A stretch of 64,000 nt of DNA from Ideonella livida. GTDB lineage: Bacteria > Pseudomonadota > Gammaproteobacteria > Burkholderiales > Burkholderiaceae_C. The notes under the pieces are model-generated. The model did no database searches and had not been told where the DNA came from. It saw only the letters and a list, made by a program, of their open reading frames with translations. Below, piece by piece: positions 33,673 to 43,236 of the stretch (positions are counted from its first letter, which is position 1; each line of letters begins with the position of its first letter). The stretch is taken from positions 248,001-312,000 of the forward strand of contig NZ_JAAGOH010000001.1 in the NCBI RefSeq assembly GCF_010499455.1, in the 5' to 3' direction. The translations under genes were made by a program, and so were the position numbers.

Positions 33673-36045
33673 ATGAGCCACGCCGCCGCCCTTTCGCCCG
33701 AACGTCCCAAGCCGCTGTCGCGCTACCGTCCCTTCTGGGCCAAGCGCTTCGGCCCGGCCCCTTTCCTGCCCATGAGCCGCCAGGAGATGGACCAGCTGGG
33801 CTGGGACAGCTGTGACGTCATCATCGTCACCGGCGACGCCTATGTGGACCACCCCAGCTTCGGCATGGCGGTCATCGGCCGGACCCTGGAGGCCCAGGGC
33901 TTTCGCGTGGGCATCATCGCCCAGCCCGACTGGTCCTCGGCCGAGGCCTTCAAGGCGCTGGGCAAGCCCAACCTGTTCTTCGGCGTGGCGGCCGGGAACA
34001 TGGACTCGATGATCAACCACTACACCGCGGACCGGAAGATCCGCAGTGACGACGCCTACACACCGGGCGGCGTGGCCGGCAAGCGGCCCGACCGGGCCAC
34101 GCTGGTCTACACCCAGCGCTGCCGCGAGGCCTTCAAGGACGTGCCGGTGATCATTGGCGGCATCGAGGCCTCGCTGCGTCGCATCGCCCACTACGACCAC
34201 TGGCAGGAGAAGGTGCGCCGCTCCATCCTGGTGGACGCCAAGGCCGACATGCTGTTGTACGGCAACGCCGAACGCGCCATCGTCGAGATCGCCCACCGCC
34301 TGGCCCAGCGCAAGCCGCTGGAGAGCATCACCGACGTGCGCGGCACCGCCTTCCTGCGCAAGCCCGACGAGGCCTCGCTGCACGGCTGGTACGAGATCGA
34401 CTCCACCGAGGTGGACCAACCCGGCAAGATCGACCGCCTGCTCAACCCCTACCTGACGCTGGAGGAGCAGGCCGGCGAGGCCGGCGCCAGCTGTGCCCGC
34501 AGCGAAGCCGCCCCCGACGGGACGGCGACGCCTTCCCCGGCCGACGGCGCCCAGCCCATCCGCATCGTGCGCCAGCCGCTGGCCAAGACCGACGGGCGGG
34601 CGGTGACCACACCACGTGCCCAGACCGTCATCCGCCTGCCCGCCTATGAGCAGGTCAAGAGCGACCCGGTGCTCTACGCCCACGCCAGCCGCGTGCTCCA
34701 CCTGGAGACCAACCCCGGCAACGCCCGCGCGCTGGTGCAGCGCCACGGCGAGGGCCCGGCACTGCGCGACGTGTGGATCAACCCGCCGCCGCTACCGCTG
34801 TCCACCGCCGAGATGGACCTTGTGTTTGACCTGCCCTACGCCCGCGCGCCCCATCCGCGCTACGCCGACGCGCAAGGCAGCCACGACGGCGCCACCAAGA
34901 TCCCGGCCTGGGAGATGATCCGTTTCTCGGTCAACATCATGCGCGGCTGCTTCGGCGGTTGCACCTTCTGCTCGATCACCGAACACGAGGGGCGCATCAT
35001 CCAGAGCCGCAGCGAGGACTCGGTCATCCACGAGATCGAGGCCATCCGCGACAAGGTCAAGGGCTTCACCGGCGTCATCTCCGACCTGGGCGGCCCCACC
35101 GCCAACATGTACCGCCTGGGCTGCCGCTCCCCCGAGATCGAGGCCGCCTGCCGCAAGCCCAGCTGCGTCTACCCCGGCATCTGTCCCAACCTCAAGACCG
35201 ACCACGGCCCGCTGATCCAGATGTACCGGCGCGCCCGCGCGCTCAAGGGCGTCAAGAAAATTCTCATCGGCTCGGGCCTGCGCTACGACCTGGCGGTGGA
35301 GTCGCCCGAGTACATCAAGGAGCTGGTCACCCACCATGTGGGCGGCTACCTCAAGATCGCGCCGGAGCACACCGAGGGCGGCCCGCTGTCCAAGATGATG
35401 AAGCCGGGCATCGGCACCTACGACCGCTTCAAGGCCCTGTTCGACCAGTTCAGCGCCGAGGCCGGTAAGCAGCAGTACCTCATCCCCTACTTCATCGCCG
35501 CCCACCCGGGCACCAGCGATGAGGACATGATGAACCTGGCGATCTGGCTCAAGCGCAACGGCTTCCGTGCCGACCAAGTGCAGACCTTCTACCCCAGCCC
35601 CATGGCCACCGCCACGGCCATGTTCCACAGCGGGCTGAACACGCTCAAGGGCATCAGCCGCCAGGCGGGCAAGAGCGAGAAGGTGGACATCGTGCGCGGC
35701 GAGCGCCGCCGGCGCCTGCACAAGGCCTTCCTGCGCTACCACGACCCCAACAACTGGCCGCTGCTGCGCGAGGCGCTCAAGGAGATGGGCCGTGCCGACT
35801 TGATCGGCAACGGCAAGCACCACCTCATTCCGCTGTGGCAGCCCCAGACCGACGGCGGCTACCAGAGCGCGCGGCGCAGCAACTCCACCCCAGTGGGCAA
35901 GGCGTCGGCCGGAGCGCAGACGGCCAGCCGGCCTGCGGCCCCCAAGGCGGCCGCCCCCGGACGCCTGCTGACCCAGCACACCGGCCTGCCACCGCGGGCC
36001 GGCACCCGCGCCAAGCCGGTCAAGGGCAAGCCGCCCGGCCGTTGA
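33673..36045 (+). CDS. YgiQ-family radical SAM protein
   Basis: 790 residues, cytoplasmic. The N-terminal B12-binding-like part begins '[20 protein letters not shown]' and contains '[17 protein letters not shown]'. The radical SAM cluster motif is C-x3-C-x2-C in '[17 protein letters not shown]' (about residue 425), followed by '[14 protein letters not shown]' and '[11 protein letters not shown]', as in YgiQ. The C-terminal tail (last ~60 residues) is Ala/Pro/Lys-rich and disordered. A ~40-residue low-complexity insert (about 270-310) is present before the radical SAM domain. The function of YgiQ is unknown in any organism. No operon partner; the GC-rich 5' region is noncoding. Confidence 0.92.
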   Translation: MSHAAALSPERPKPLSRYRPFWAKRFGPAPFLPMSRQEMDQLGWDSCDVIIVTGDAYVDHPSFGMAVIGRTLEAQGFRVGIIAQPDWSSAEAFKALGKPNLFFGVAAGNMDSMINHYTADRKIRSDDAYTPGGVAGKRPDRATLVYTQRCREAFKDVPVIIGGIEASLRRIAHYDHWQEKVRRSILVDAKADMLLYGNAERAIVEIAHRLAQRKPLESITDVRGTAFLRKPDEASLHGWYEIDSTEVDQPGKIDRLLNPYLTLEEQAGEAGASCARSEAAPDGTATPSPADGAQPIRIVRQPLAKTDGRAVTTPRAQTVIRLPAYEQVKSDPVLYAHASRVLHLETNPGNARALVQRHGEGPALRDVWINPPPLPLSTAEMDLVFDLPYARAPHPRYADAQGSHDGATKIPAWEMIRFSVNIMRGCFGGCTFCSITEHEGRIIQSRSEDSVIHEIEAIRDKVKGFTGVISDLGGPTANMYRLGCRSPEIEAACRKPSCVYPGICPNLKTDHGPLIQMYRRARALKGVKKILIGSGLRYDLAVESPEYIKELVTHHVGGYLKIAPEHTEGGPLSKMMKPGIGTYDRFKALFDQFSAEAGKQQYLIPYFIAAHPGTSDEDMMNLAIWLKRNGFRADQVQTFYPSPMATATAMFHSGLNTLKGISRQAGKSEKVDIVRGERRRRLHKAFLRYHDPNNWPLLREALKEMGRADLIGNGKHHLIPLWQPQTDGGYQSARRSNSTPVGKASAGAQTASRPAAPKAAAPGRLLTQHTGLPPRAGTRAKPVKGKPPGR

Positions 36046-36194
36046 GCCCCGCCGACCGGTGGCCCGGCCGGGCCGCCGGGCCTGGCAGCGGGATCGGGGA
36101 CGATCCGTGGCGGGTCTGCGGCAATTCAGCGGCGGTGCGGCAGGCGTACCATCTCGGCCGCGCCGCATGGCGACGACGACAGGAGGAGCCCCTC

Positions 36195-36806
36195 ATGAAC
36201 CCCTTTCAGATCCCCAGCTGGCGCGGCCTGACCCGCGCCGGCCTGCTCACCCTGGCTGCCTGGGCCCTGATCCCGGTCGCCTCGCAGGCCCAAGCCCCGG
36301 CCGCCCCGGTAGCACCCACCGCGCCTGCGCGCGCCCCCATCCTGCCACCCACGCCGGAGCAGGTGCGCAGCCAGGAATCCGGCGGCCGCCCGGCCACCGG
36401 GATGTCGACCCCGGCCGCCAACCCGACGGCGGGCCAGCAGGCCACGGCGGCAACCCCGCCGGCCACGCCCGGCAAGGCAGTCGCCCCGGCAGCCGGCGCC
36501 GGTGCCCAGGCCGGCAAGGCGACCGGCAAATCCGCCGCCAAGGCCACCGGCCAGGCCGGGGCCAAAAAGGTGGGCAAGGCCGCCGGGGCCAAGGCCGGCG
36601 CCAAGGCCAAGCACGGCAAGGCCGCCAAGGCGGGCAAGGCCGGCAAATCGCCCAAGGCGGACAAGCCAGGCAAGGCCACCAAGGCGGCCAAGCTTGCCAA
36701 GGCCGACAAGGCGGCCAAGGCGGCCAAGGCGGCCAAGGCCCGCAAGCAAGCCGGCGCCGCCCGGCCCCGTCAAGCCCAGTCCCGGGCCGCCAACGCCCTG
36801 CGCTGA
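36195..36806 (+). CDS. Exported Lys/Ala-rich histone-tail-like protein
   Basis: 203 residues. A Sec signal (about 1-33, ASQA|QAPA) leads into a Pro/Ala-rich segment (35-105) and then ~95 residues built almost entirely of Lys, Ala and Gly in short units such as KAAKAGKAGK and KAAKAAKAAKARK. This resembles histone H1 C-terminal tails and the AlgP/HrdB type of low-complexity proteins, yet it is predicted to be exported. It could bind DNA, LPS or other polyanions outside the cytoplasm. AGGAGG lies 8 nt before the ATG. The DNA of this segment is a degenerate GCCAAG/AAGGC repeat, open on both strands. Confidence 0.75.
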   Translation: MNPFQIPSWRGLTRAGLLTLAAWALIPVASQAQAPAAPVAPTAPARAPILPPTPEQVRSQESGGRPATGMSTPAANPTAGQQATAATPPATPGKAVAPAAGAGAQAGKATGKSAAKATGQAGAKKVGKAAGAKAGAKAKHGKAAKAGKAGKSPKADKPGKATKAAKLAKADKAAKAAKAAKARKQAGAARPRQAQSRAANALR

Positions 36807-36841
36807 CCCCCATCAGGCCGCCGCCTGCCCGCGCCGCCGCC

Positions 36842-37228
36842 ATGAACGACCTGTTGAACGCCTCCACCGCCGGGCTGCCCATCGAGCCCATGCCACCGTC
36901 CCGCCTGTTCCTGAGCTTGGAGGGGCGGCTGCGCCGGCGCGACTACTGGCAGCGCGGCGTGCTGCCGCTGCTGCTGGTGCTGGTGGTGGGCACCGCCCTG
37001 CTCAACATTGCCGGCCTGCCGTTGGAGCGTGCCGAGGGCCTGATGAACCTGGTGCTGGCCTGGCCCATGCTGGCCGTCTCGGTCAAGCGCTGGCACGACC
37101 GCAACCGCTCCGGCTGGTGGATGGCCGTGCTGCTGGTGCCGGTGGTGGGCTGGCTGTGGCTGCTCATCGACAACGGTTGCCTGCGCGGCGACGCCGGCCC
37201 CAACGACTACGGCCCCCCGCCGGCCTGA
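36842..37228 (+). CDS. DUF805 family inner membrane protein
   Basis: 128 residues. 'FLSLEGRLRRRDYWQRGVLP' is the conserved N-terminal box of DUF805, followed by three hydrophobic helices (about 40-60, 68-85, 95-112) and 'VKRWHDRNRSGWW', the family's signature loop. 'DNGCLRGDAGPNDYGPPP' is the typical C-terminus. No function is known. It starts 35 bp after the Lys/Ala-rich gene, so they might be cotranscribed, and it is convergent with the TRAP permease. Confidence 0.92.
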   Translation: MNDLLNASTAGLPIEPMPPSRLFLSLEGRLRRRDYWQRGVLPLLLVLVVGTALLNIAGLPLERAEGLMNLVLAWPMLAVSVKRWHDRNRSGWWMAVLLVPVVGWLWLLIDNGCLRGDAGPNDYGPPPA

Positions 37229-37250
37229 GCCCGGACACCCCGAGGCCGCC

Positions 37251-39101
37251 TCAGGGCCGCAGCAAGGCGGGCAGGCCCGTGGCCAGGGGCGGCACCAGGG
37301 CGATGAGCACCGTGCCCACAAAGATCGCGCCCATGGCCGGCAGCACCGACACCGCCACCGTGCGCAGCGGCTGCCGGAACATGGCCGAGGCAAAGTAGAG
37401 GTTCATGCCCGCGGGTGGGCACAGGAACCCCGCCTCCATCGCCGCCAGGAAGATGATGCCGAAGTGCAGCGGGTCCAGCCCATAGGCCCGGGCCAGGGGC
37501 AGCAGCAGCGGCACCAGCACCACGATGGCGGCGTAGATCTCCATGAGCGCGGCCGCCACGAAGAGGAAGGCGCACAACGCCACCAGGAACAGGGTACGGT
37601 CCGGGATGGCCGACTGCACCCAGTCCACCGCCAGGTCGGGAATCCCGGCATCGACCAGGAAGTTGGTCAGCGCCAGGGCCATGCCCAGGATCAGCATCAC
37701 CCCGCCGATGATCTGTGCCGACTCGGCCAGCACACGGCCCACCGCGGCCGCGCCCAGCTCCCGGCGCAGCACGGCCTGAGTGAACAGCGCATAGGCGGCG
37801 GTCAGCGCCGCGCTCTCCACCGGCGTGGCCCAGCCCCCCAGCAGCGACCCCAGGGCCACCGCCGGTGCGGCCAGCTCCCAGCGGGCGATCCAAGCCGCAC
37901 GCAGCGCGGCGCGAGCATCCGGGGCCGAAGCCGGGGCTGGGGCCGTACCAGCATCGCGGCGCAGGAACCCGCCCAGCACCAGCAGCACCACCACCATGAG
38001 CAACGCGGGCACCACACCGGCCAAGAACATCTCGGCGATGGGCACCCGGGCGATCACCGCGTACAGGATGAGCGGCACCGAAGGCGCCAGCAGCACCCCC
38101 AGCGCGCTGGCGCTGGTCACCAGGCCAATGCCCCGCTGCTCCGGATAGCCCGCCTGACGCAGCAGCGGCAGCAGCAGGCCGCCCAGCGCCAGGATGGTCA
38201 CGCCACTGCCGCCGGTGAAAGCGGTGAAGGCCGAGCACAGGAGGGCCGCGGCCACCACGGTGCCACGTGCGCCCCCCCCAAACAGGGCCACGAACAGGGC
38301 CGACAGGCGCTGGGCCGCCTGAGTGCGGGCCAGCACCAAGCCCGCCAGGGTGTAGAGCGGCAGCGCGGGCAGGGAGGCGTTGACGGTGATCTGGTAGTGC
38401 GACAGCGCCACGGAGGCCAAAGGCAGACCTTCATGCCAGAACAGCAGCAGCGCCAGGCCGCCCAGGATGGCGAACACCGGCGCCCCGGCCAGCAGCAGCA
38501 CCAGCAGGCACAGCGCGCCCGGCAGCAGCGGCGGCGCGGCCGGGCCAGCCCCGTCCATTCCCCCCACCGACCACGCGGCCCAGGCGCCCAGCGCCGGCAG
38601 AACCCGCAAGGGCAGCGCCCACCCCGTGGGCCGGACCTCGACGCGGCGGGTGAACTGCAGACCCAGCCAGGCAAAGCCCAGGGGCATCGCCGCCTGGACC
38701 CACCACACGGCCATGCCGTAGGCCAACGGTTGAGGCGCCTGCATTTCGGACTGCACCAGGCGGGCGCTGGCGCCGGCCAGCAGGCCGCACAAGGTGCCTG
38801 TGCCGGCCAGCACCAGCGCCCGTACCCCGGCCTGCACGCGGGCTGTACCCCACCGGGCCAGGCTGCTGCCCAGGGCGCTGAGGTGGCCGTGGCGCTCGGC
38901 GGCCAGGGCGCCGGCCATGGTCATCAGCAGGCCCAGGTGCTGCACCAGCACCGAGGCGTTCTGCACACCGGCGCCCAGCAGCGGTCGCGCCAGCATCTCA
39001 GCCAGCGGTATGCCCACCATCAGCGCCAGGGCCAACCCAGCCAGCACCTCGTCAGGCCATGGCGGGCGGGCCGTGGGCTGAGCGGGCGCGACCGGACTCA
39101 T
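37251..39101 (-). CDS. dctM: Fused TRAP transporter permease (DctQ-DctM)
   Basis: 616 residues. The N-terminal ~180 residues are the small DctQ-like subunit (four hydrophobic helices) and the rest is the large DctM-like permease with about 12 helices; markers are 'TGGSGVTILALGGLLLPLL', 'SALGVLLAPSVPLILYAV' and 'PPAGMNLYFASAMF'. Fusion of Q and M is a known variant. It imports an organic acid or other small anion with Na+ or H+. Its ATG overlaps the stop of dctP by 4 bp. Substrate unknown. Gene symbol denotes only the family. Confidence 0.93.
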   Translation of the reverse strand: MSPVAPAQPTARPPWPDEVLAGLALALMVGIPLAEMLARPLLGAGVQNASVLVQHLGLLMTMAGALAAERHGHLSALGSSLARWGTARVQAGVRALVLAGTGTLCGLLAGASARLVQSEMQAPQPLAYGMAVWWVQAAMPLGFAWLGLQFTRRVEVRPTGWALPLRVLPALGAWAAWSVGGMDGAGPAAPPLLPGALCLLVLLLAGAPVFAILGGLALLLFWHEGLPLASVALSHYQITVNASLPALPLYTLAGLVLARTQAAQRLSALFVALFGGGARGTVVAAALLCSAFTAFTGGSGVTILALGGLLLPLLRQAGYPEQRGIGLVTSASALGVLLAPSVPLILYAVIARVPIAEMFLAGVVPALLMVVVLLVLGGFLRRDAGTAPAPASAPDARAALRAAWIARWELAAPAVALGSLLGGWATPVESAALTAAYALFTQAVLRRELGAAAVGRVLAESAQIIGGVMLILGMALALTNFLVDAGIPDLAVDWVQSAIPDRTLFLVALCAFLFVAAALMEIYAAIVVLVPLLLPLARAYGLDPLHFGIIFLAAMEAGFLCPPAGMNLYFASAMFRQPLRTVAVSVLPAMGAIFVGTVLIALVPPLATGLPALLRP

Positions 39102-40117
39102 CGCTGACCCGCGCGGTAGGCGCGGACATGGGTGAAGACCTCGTCAAAGGTCTCGGCCGGCACCATGGTGCCGCGGATGCGGGGGTAGAGCTGTTCGGCG
39201 AGCTGGTGCCACTCGCGCAGCTGCGCCTCGTTGGGACGGCTCACGGTCAGGCCGCGTCGAACCATGGCGGCGGTGGCCTCGTCCACCTCCTTGCGCGCCT
39301 GGGTCCGCATGGCCAAACCGGCCTTCTCACCGGCCTGGAGCAGGGCCTGCTGGCCCGCCGGGCTGAGCGCAGCCCAGGCTCTTTGCGTGAGCACCAGGGC
39401 CCCGACGATGGGCGCCCAGTTGATTTCCAGCATGTGCCGGGCGGTGCCATGCACCTGGCTGGCCAGGGCAAAGTACGGGGTGCTGGGCAGCACGTCGATC
39501 ATGCCGGTCTGGATGGCGGCCAGAGCGTCACCTGTCTCCAGGGGCACGGGCGTGTAGCCCAGACCTTTCATGATGGCCTGCTGTTCGGGCTCGGAGCCCC
39601 AAGCGAAGAAGCGCCGGCCCTTGTAGTCGCCGGGCAGCACGGCCGGCTGCGTGCTAAAGAAACGCACCCAGCCCGCGTCTCCCCAACCCAGGACCACAAA
39701 GCCCTTGTCCAGGAAGCGCTTCTCCATGCCTGCGCGCATCCGGTTGCGCACATAGTCCAGCTCCTCCCAGCTGCGAAATAGCAAGGGCAGGTTCTGCAGC
39801 GCCGCAATGCCAGGTTCGATGTCGCGCAGACCCACGACCGACATCAGCCCGCCCTGGAGCTGGCCGATGCGCATGCGCCGGACCATTTCGGCCTCGCCCC
39901 CCTGGCTGCCGTCGGTGAACACGACAAAGCGCGCGCCGGGGCCCTGGGCGGCGCGCCAGGCCTCACCCAACTCCAGCAGTTCCTGGTGGTAGAGCGAGTG
40001 CTTGGGCACCACGCTGGCGATGCGCAGCTGCACGGCGGGCGTCTGGGCGCGCAAGGGCGCAGCCCAGGGCAAAGTGGCCAGGCCGGCGCCCAGCAGCTGT
40101 CGTCTAGAAGCGGTCAT
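39098..40117 (-). CDS. dctP: TRAP transporter substrate-binding protein DctP
   Basis: 339 residues with a Tat/Sec-like signal ('TASRRQLLGAGLATLPWAAPLRAQ', SRRxLL present, so Tat export is possible). The mature domain shows the TRAP P-component pattern: 'ELGEAWRAAQGPGARFVVFTDGSQGGEAEMVRRMRIGQLQGGLM' and 'YFALASQVHGTARHMLEINWAPIVGALVLTQRAW', with the conserved Arg of the ligand pocket expected in 'VRRMRIGQL'. It sits between tatT (14-bp overlap) and the fused permease (4-bp overlap). Ligand cannot be read. Confidence 0.92.
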   Translation of the reverse strand: MTASRRQLLGAGLATLPWAAPLRAQTPAVQLRIASVVPKHSLYHQELLELGEAWRAAQGPGARFVVFTDGSQGGEAEMVRRMRIGQLQGGLMSVVGLRDIEPGIAALQNLPLLFRSWEELDYVRNRMRAGMEKRFLDKGFVVLGWGDAGWVRFFSTQPAVLPGDYKGRRFFAWGSEPEQQAIMKGLGYTPVPLETGDALAAIQTGMIDVLPSTPYFALASQVHGTARHMLEINWAPIVGALVLTQRAWAALSPAGQQALLQAGEKAGLAMRTQARKEVDEATAAMVRRGLTVSRPNEAQLREWHQLAEQLYPRIRGTMVPAETFDEVFTHVRAYRAGQR

Positions 40118-40976
40118 CGAGGGTATCCAGTAGCCACTGCGCCCGGTCGCGCATCACGGCATGGGTCAGGGAGGGATGTTGCGCGGCAATGGCCAGGGCC
40201 TCGCGCAGCAGGCGTTCAAAGCGGTCGCGGTCCTGGGAGGCCAGGGCCTCGGCCTCGGCCAGGGGCACGCCGGCTTGGCGGCCCTGGGCCAGCGCCCGGG
40301 CCCGGCTGAAATAGGCGTCAGCCCGTGCCCGGTTGCCGTTGGGCAGGGCGGCCTCCAGCGTGCCCAGCAGACTGGCCAGGGCCCCTTCAGCCAGGGTGGG
40401 CGCCAGGGCGTCGGCCTGCCGGGCCAGCTGCACCACGGCCGGCAGCTCGGCCACGCGCTCGGGCTCGCCCTTGCGCAAGGAGATGGCACCGGCCCAGGCG
40501 GCCGCCGCCCAATAGGCCAGCTCGGCCTGCTCGGCACGCAACGGCACCGGCCGACCTTCGCGCAGCGCCGCCTGCAGCCCGGGGGTCCCGACCTCCAGCG
40601 TGCGCAGGGCCTGCCCGGCCGCGCGGTCGTAGAGTCGGGCGGCGCGCTCGCGCAGGGCCAAGGCCCGCCGCGGCTGCTGCTGCTCGAGTTGCTCGGCCTC
40701 CAGCGCCACGAAGGCGTAGGTGTACTGGGTCAGGCCTGAGGCCACCGCGGTGGCCAGCGGCAGGTGGTCAGGCTGCGCGCGCAACACCGACTCCGACAGC
40801 TTCAGGTAGAAGGCTGCCGCCTCGCGGGCCAGCTGGGGGTCATCCTCCGGGCTGGCGCCCTGGGACGCGAGCGCATCGGCCAGGGGCCGTTGCACCCACC
40901 CGGCACAACCGCCCAACAGCAGGACCAGCACCAGTCCCCCAACCCTTCCCAGATGGCGCAAACGCGCAGCCCGCAT
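40104..40976 (-). CDS. TRAP-associated TatT-like lipoprotein
   Basis: 290 residues with a lipobox (LLLGGC, Cys about 24). The body is helical and TPR-like, with repeated 'AAAFYLKLSESVLR', 'RERAARLYDRAAGQALR', 'AELAYWAAAAWAGAISLRKGE' and 'ALASLLGTLEAALPNGNRARADAYFSRARALAQ'. This fits the TatT (TPR-containing TRAP-associated T component) family that forms a scaffold or channel for the P component, as described in Treponema. It overlaps dctP by 14 bp, giving an operon tatT-dctP-dctQM; its promoter lies in the 86 bp upstream of 40976. Confidence 0.88.
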   Translation of the reverse strand: MRAARLRHLGRVGGLVLVLLLGGCAGWVQRPLADALASQGASPEDDPQLAREAAAFYLKLSESVLRAQPDHLPLATAVASGLTQYTYAFVALEAEQLEQQQPRRALALRERAARLYDRAAGQALRTLEVGTPGLQAALREGRPVPLRAEQAELAYWAAAAWAGAISLRKGEPERVAELPAVVQLARQADALAPTLAEGALASLLGTLEAALPNGNRARADAYFSRARALAQGRQAGVPLAEAEALASQDRDRFERLLREALAIAAQHPSLTHAVMRDRAQWLLDTLDDRF

Positions 40977-41062
40977 GACAGCTCCCGGCAGCCCAGAGGG
41001 CGACGCAGCCGCAATGTAGGCAGCGCGGGTGACAGCGCAGTGTCACCGCCGGCCGCGGAGGA

Positions 41063-42406
41063 TCAGTAGCGTCCGGTCAGGCCGGCCGTGCGCAGGTAGA
41101 TCCGCGCCACCCAGGCCACGACCACACGGCCCAGCCAGGCGCGCCAACCCCGTGGCCGCGCCGCCGGCGCCACCTGGCGGGCGCCCTGCAGCGCGCGGTC
41201 GAACCAGGCCCGCAGGCCGGCGGCGAAGGCGGCATCGCGCACCACGGAATTGGCCTCCAGATTCAGCAGCAGCGACAGGGGATCGACATTGGACGAGCCC
41301 ACCGTGGCCCACCGGCCGTCCACGCCCACCGCCTTGGCATGCAGGTGGGCGGCGGTGTACTCGTGGATCTCCACGCCTTCGGCCAGCAGCTCGGCGTAGA
41401 GCGCCCGGGCGGCCCAGCCGGCCAGCTGGTAGTCCAGCTTGCCCTGCAGCAGCAGCCGCACCCGCACGCCACGGCGCGCGGCGCGCAGCAGCACCCGGCG
41501 AAACACCCGCCCGGGGTAGAAATAAGGCGTCACCAGGTCGATGCTGGCCTGCGACTGGTGAATCGCCTCGATCATGGTCCGCTCGATGGTGCGGCGCTGG
41601 CGCAGGTTGTCGCGCACCACGAAGGCGGCCGACACGCCGAGGCTCGGCGCCGACCCGGGGGTGGCCTCCACCGCCGGCCCTGCGGCGGCTTCGGGCCGGG
41701 GCAGCACCATGCGGACCTGCCGCCACAGGGCGCGGGCCTGGTGCAGGGGTTCGGCGGCGCGCCAAAGCTGCACCACCTCCTGGCGCCAGTCGTGGCCAAA
41801 CATGGCGCGGGTCCACACGGCCCGCACCGTCTGCTCCACCGCCAGGGCCACCGGCCCCTCCAGCCGCACGGCCAGGTCCAGACGAGGCGCCTCGCTCCAA
41901 CCATGGGTCAGGTCGTGGCAGTCGTCGATCAGGTTGATGCCGCCGACGAAGGCCACCTGGCCGTCGACCACGCACAGCTTCTGGTGCAGCCGGCGCAGCT
42001 GGCTGGGCTGCAACCAGTGCCACCAGCGGCGCAAGGGCCGAAAGACCACCCAATCCACGCCACTGCCGTGCAGCTGGGCGGCCAGCCAGTCCAGCGCCGC
42101 CAGGCTGCCAAAGCCGTCGACCACCAGGCGCACCCGCACGCCGCGCACGGCGGCACGCCGCAGGGCCGCCAGCACTTGAGCAGCCGCAGAATCTTCGGCC
42201 AAAATGTAAGTGGCCACCCACACTTCATGATGGGCGCCTGCCAAGGCGCGGGCCATGGCGGGAAACAGCGATTGCCCGCCTTCCAGCAAGGTCACCTCGT
42301 GCCCGTCCTGGTACACCGCGCGGGCGGCGGCGTACCAGCCCAGGGAGGCGGTCCAGGCCTGAGGGGGGGCACCCGTCTCGGCGGTGGGAGGTGGCGTCGT
42401 GGACAT
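41063..42406 (-). CDS. clsB: Phospholipase D-family cardiolipin synthase-like protein (ClsB type)
   Basis: 447 residues, with no predicted transmembrane N-terminus. Two HKD motifs are present: 'HQKLCVVDGQVAFVGGIN' (about 150) and 'HAKAVGVDGRWATVGSSNVD' (about 330), each with His, Lys, Asp and the following Gly/Ser. This is the ClsB/PLD synthase pattern, condensing two phosphatidylglycerols or PG with PE to cardiolipin. The C-terminal ~30 residues form an amphipathic tail. The order nudB - endonuclease/phosphatase - clsB is recurrent in Burkholderiales; it is cotranscribed (38-bp gap to the upstream EEP gene). Confidence 0.92.
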   Translation of the reverse strand: MSTTPPPTAETGAPPQAWTASLGWYAAARAVYQDGHEVTLLEGGQSLFPAMARALAGAHHEVWVATYILAEDSAAAQVLAALRRAAVRGVRVRLVVDGFGSLAALDWLAAQLHGSGVDWVVFRPLRRWWHWLQPSQLRRLHQKLCVVDGQVAFVGGINLIDDCHDLTHGWSEAPRLDLAVRLEGPVALAVEQTVRAVWTRAMFGHDWRQEVVQLWRAAEPLHQARALWRQVRMVLPRPEAAAGPAVEATPGSAPSLGVSAAFVVRDNLRQRRTIERTMIEAIHQSQASIDLVTPYFYPGRVFRRVLLRAARRGVRVRLLLQGKLDYQLAGWAARALYAELLAEGVEIHEYTAAHLHAKAVGVDGRWATVGSSNVDPLSLLLNLEANSVVRDAAFAAGLRAWFDRALQGARQVAPAARPRGWRAWLGRVVVAWVARIYLRTAGLTGRY

Positions 42407-42444
42407 GGTCCAGCGGTGGAGGTGACGGCCACACGCGGCAGCCC

Positions 42445-43236
42445 TCAGGCCCGCGCCAGCTCCGCCACCAAGGGCAGATGGTCCGACAGCCGGGCCCAGG
42501 CCGGCCCGCGGGGAGACTGCAGGGCCACGCAGCGCAGGCCGCGCAGGTACATCCGGTCCAGTCCAAACAAGGGCAGCCGGGAGGGGAAGGTCAGCACCCG
42601 CGCCGCCCCGGCGCTGGCTTGGGCCCGTAGCAGGCCCGCGGCGGCCAGGTGCTGGTCCAGCCGTTCGGACCAGTCGTTGAAGTCGCCAGCCACCAGCACC
42701 GCCTCATCGGCCGGCACCTCACGCCGCAGGTAGTCGCCCAGCCGCCGGGCCTGGCGCACACGGCTGCCGTGGATCAGGCCAAAGTGGGCCACCACCACAT
42801 GCAGTGGCCGCCCATCCCACTGCAGTTGCACATGCAGCAGGCCACGCTGCTCCAGTCGGTGGTCGGACACGTCATGGTGGCGCACCTGGCCCACCGGCAG
42901 ACGGGAGAGCAGCGCATTGCCATGCTCCCCCTGCCGGGTGACGGCGTTGGTGCGGTAGACCGACTCAAAACCCTCGGGCGCAAGAAAGTCCGCCTGCCCC
43001 TGGTCAGGCCAGCCCAGGTGGGTGTGATCAAAGCGGCGGGCATCGCCGGCATGGAACAGCCGCACCTCCTGCAGGCAGACCAGATCGGCCTGCAGGCCGT
43101 GGATGGCGCGGCCCAGGTTGTGGATCTCCAGCCGCTTGCGCGGCCCCACCCCGCGCACGCCCTTGTGGATGTTGTAGCTGACCACCCGCAGGCGCGAGAG
43201 CGTGGTCGCCGACCCGCCTGACGCCTCGTATCTCAT
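42445..43236 (-). CDS. Endonuclease/exonuclease/phosphatase (EEP) superfamily protein
   Basis: 263 residues from ATG 43236. EEP catalytic motifs are 'VVSYNIHKG' (Asn ligand), 'ADLVCLQEV' (Glu, Mg ligand), 'VVVAHFGLIHG' (His), 'VAGDFNDW' (D-x-N) and 'LSDHLPLVAEL' (S-D-H). All five blocks are intact, so a Mg2+-dependent phosphoesterase is expected. Substrate may be nucleic acid, a phospholipid headgroup or an inositol phosphate. The link to clsB suggests lipid metabolism, but this is context only. The start codon overlaps the nudB stop (ATGA). Confidence 0.9.
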   Translation of the reverse strand: MRYEASGGSATTLSRLRVVSYNIHKGVRGVGPRKRLEIHNLGRAIHGLQADLVCLQEVRLFHAGDARRFDHTHLGWPDQGQADFLAPEGFESVYRTNAVTRQGEHGNALLSRLPVGQVRHHDVSDHRLEQRGLLHVQLQWDGRPLHVVVAHFGLIHGSRVRQARRLGDYLRREVPADEAVLVAGDFNDWSERLDQHLAAAGLLRAQASAGAARVLTFPSRLPLFGLDRMYLRGLRCVALQSPRGPAWARLSDHLPLVAELARA

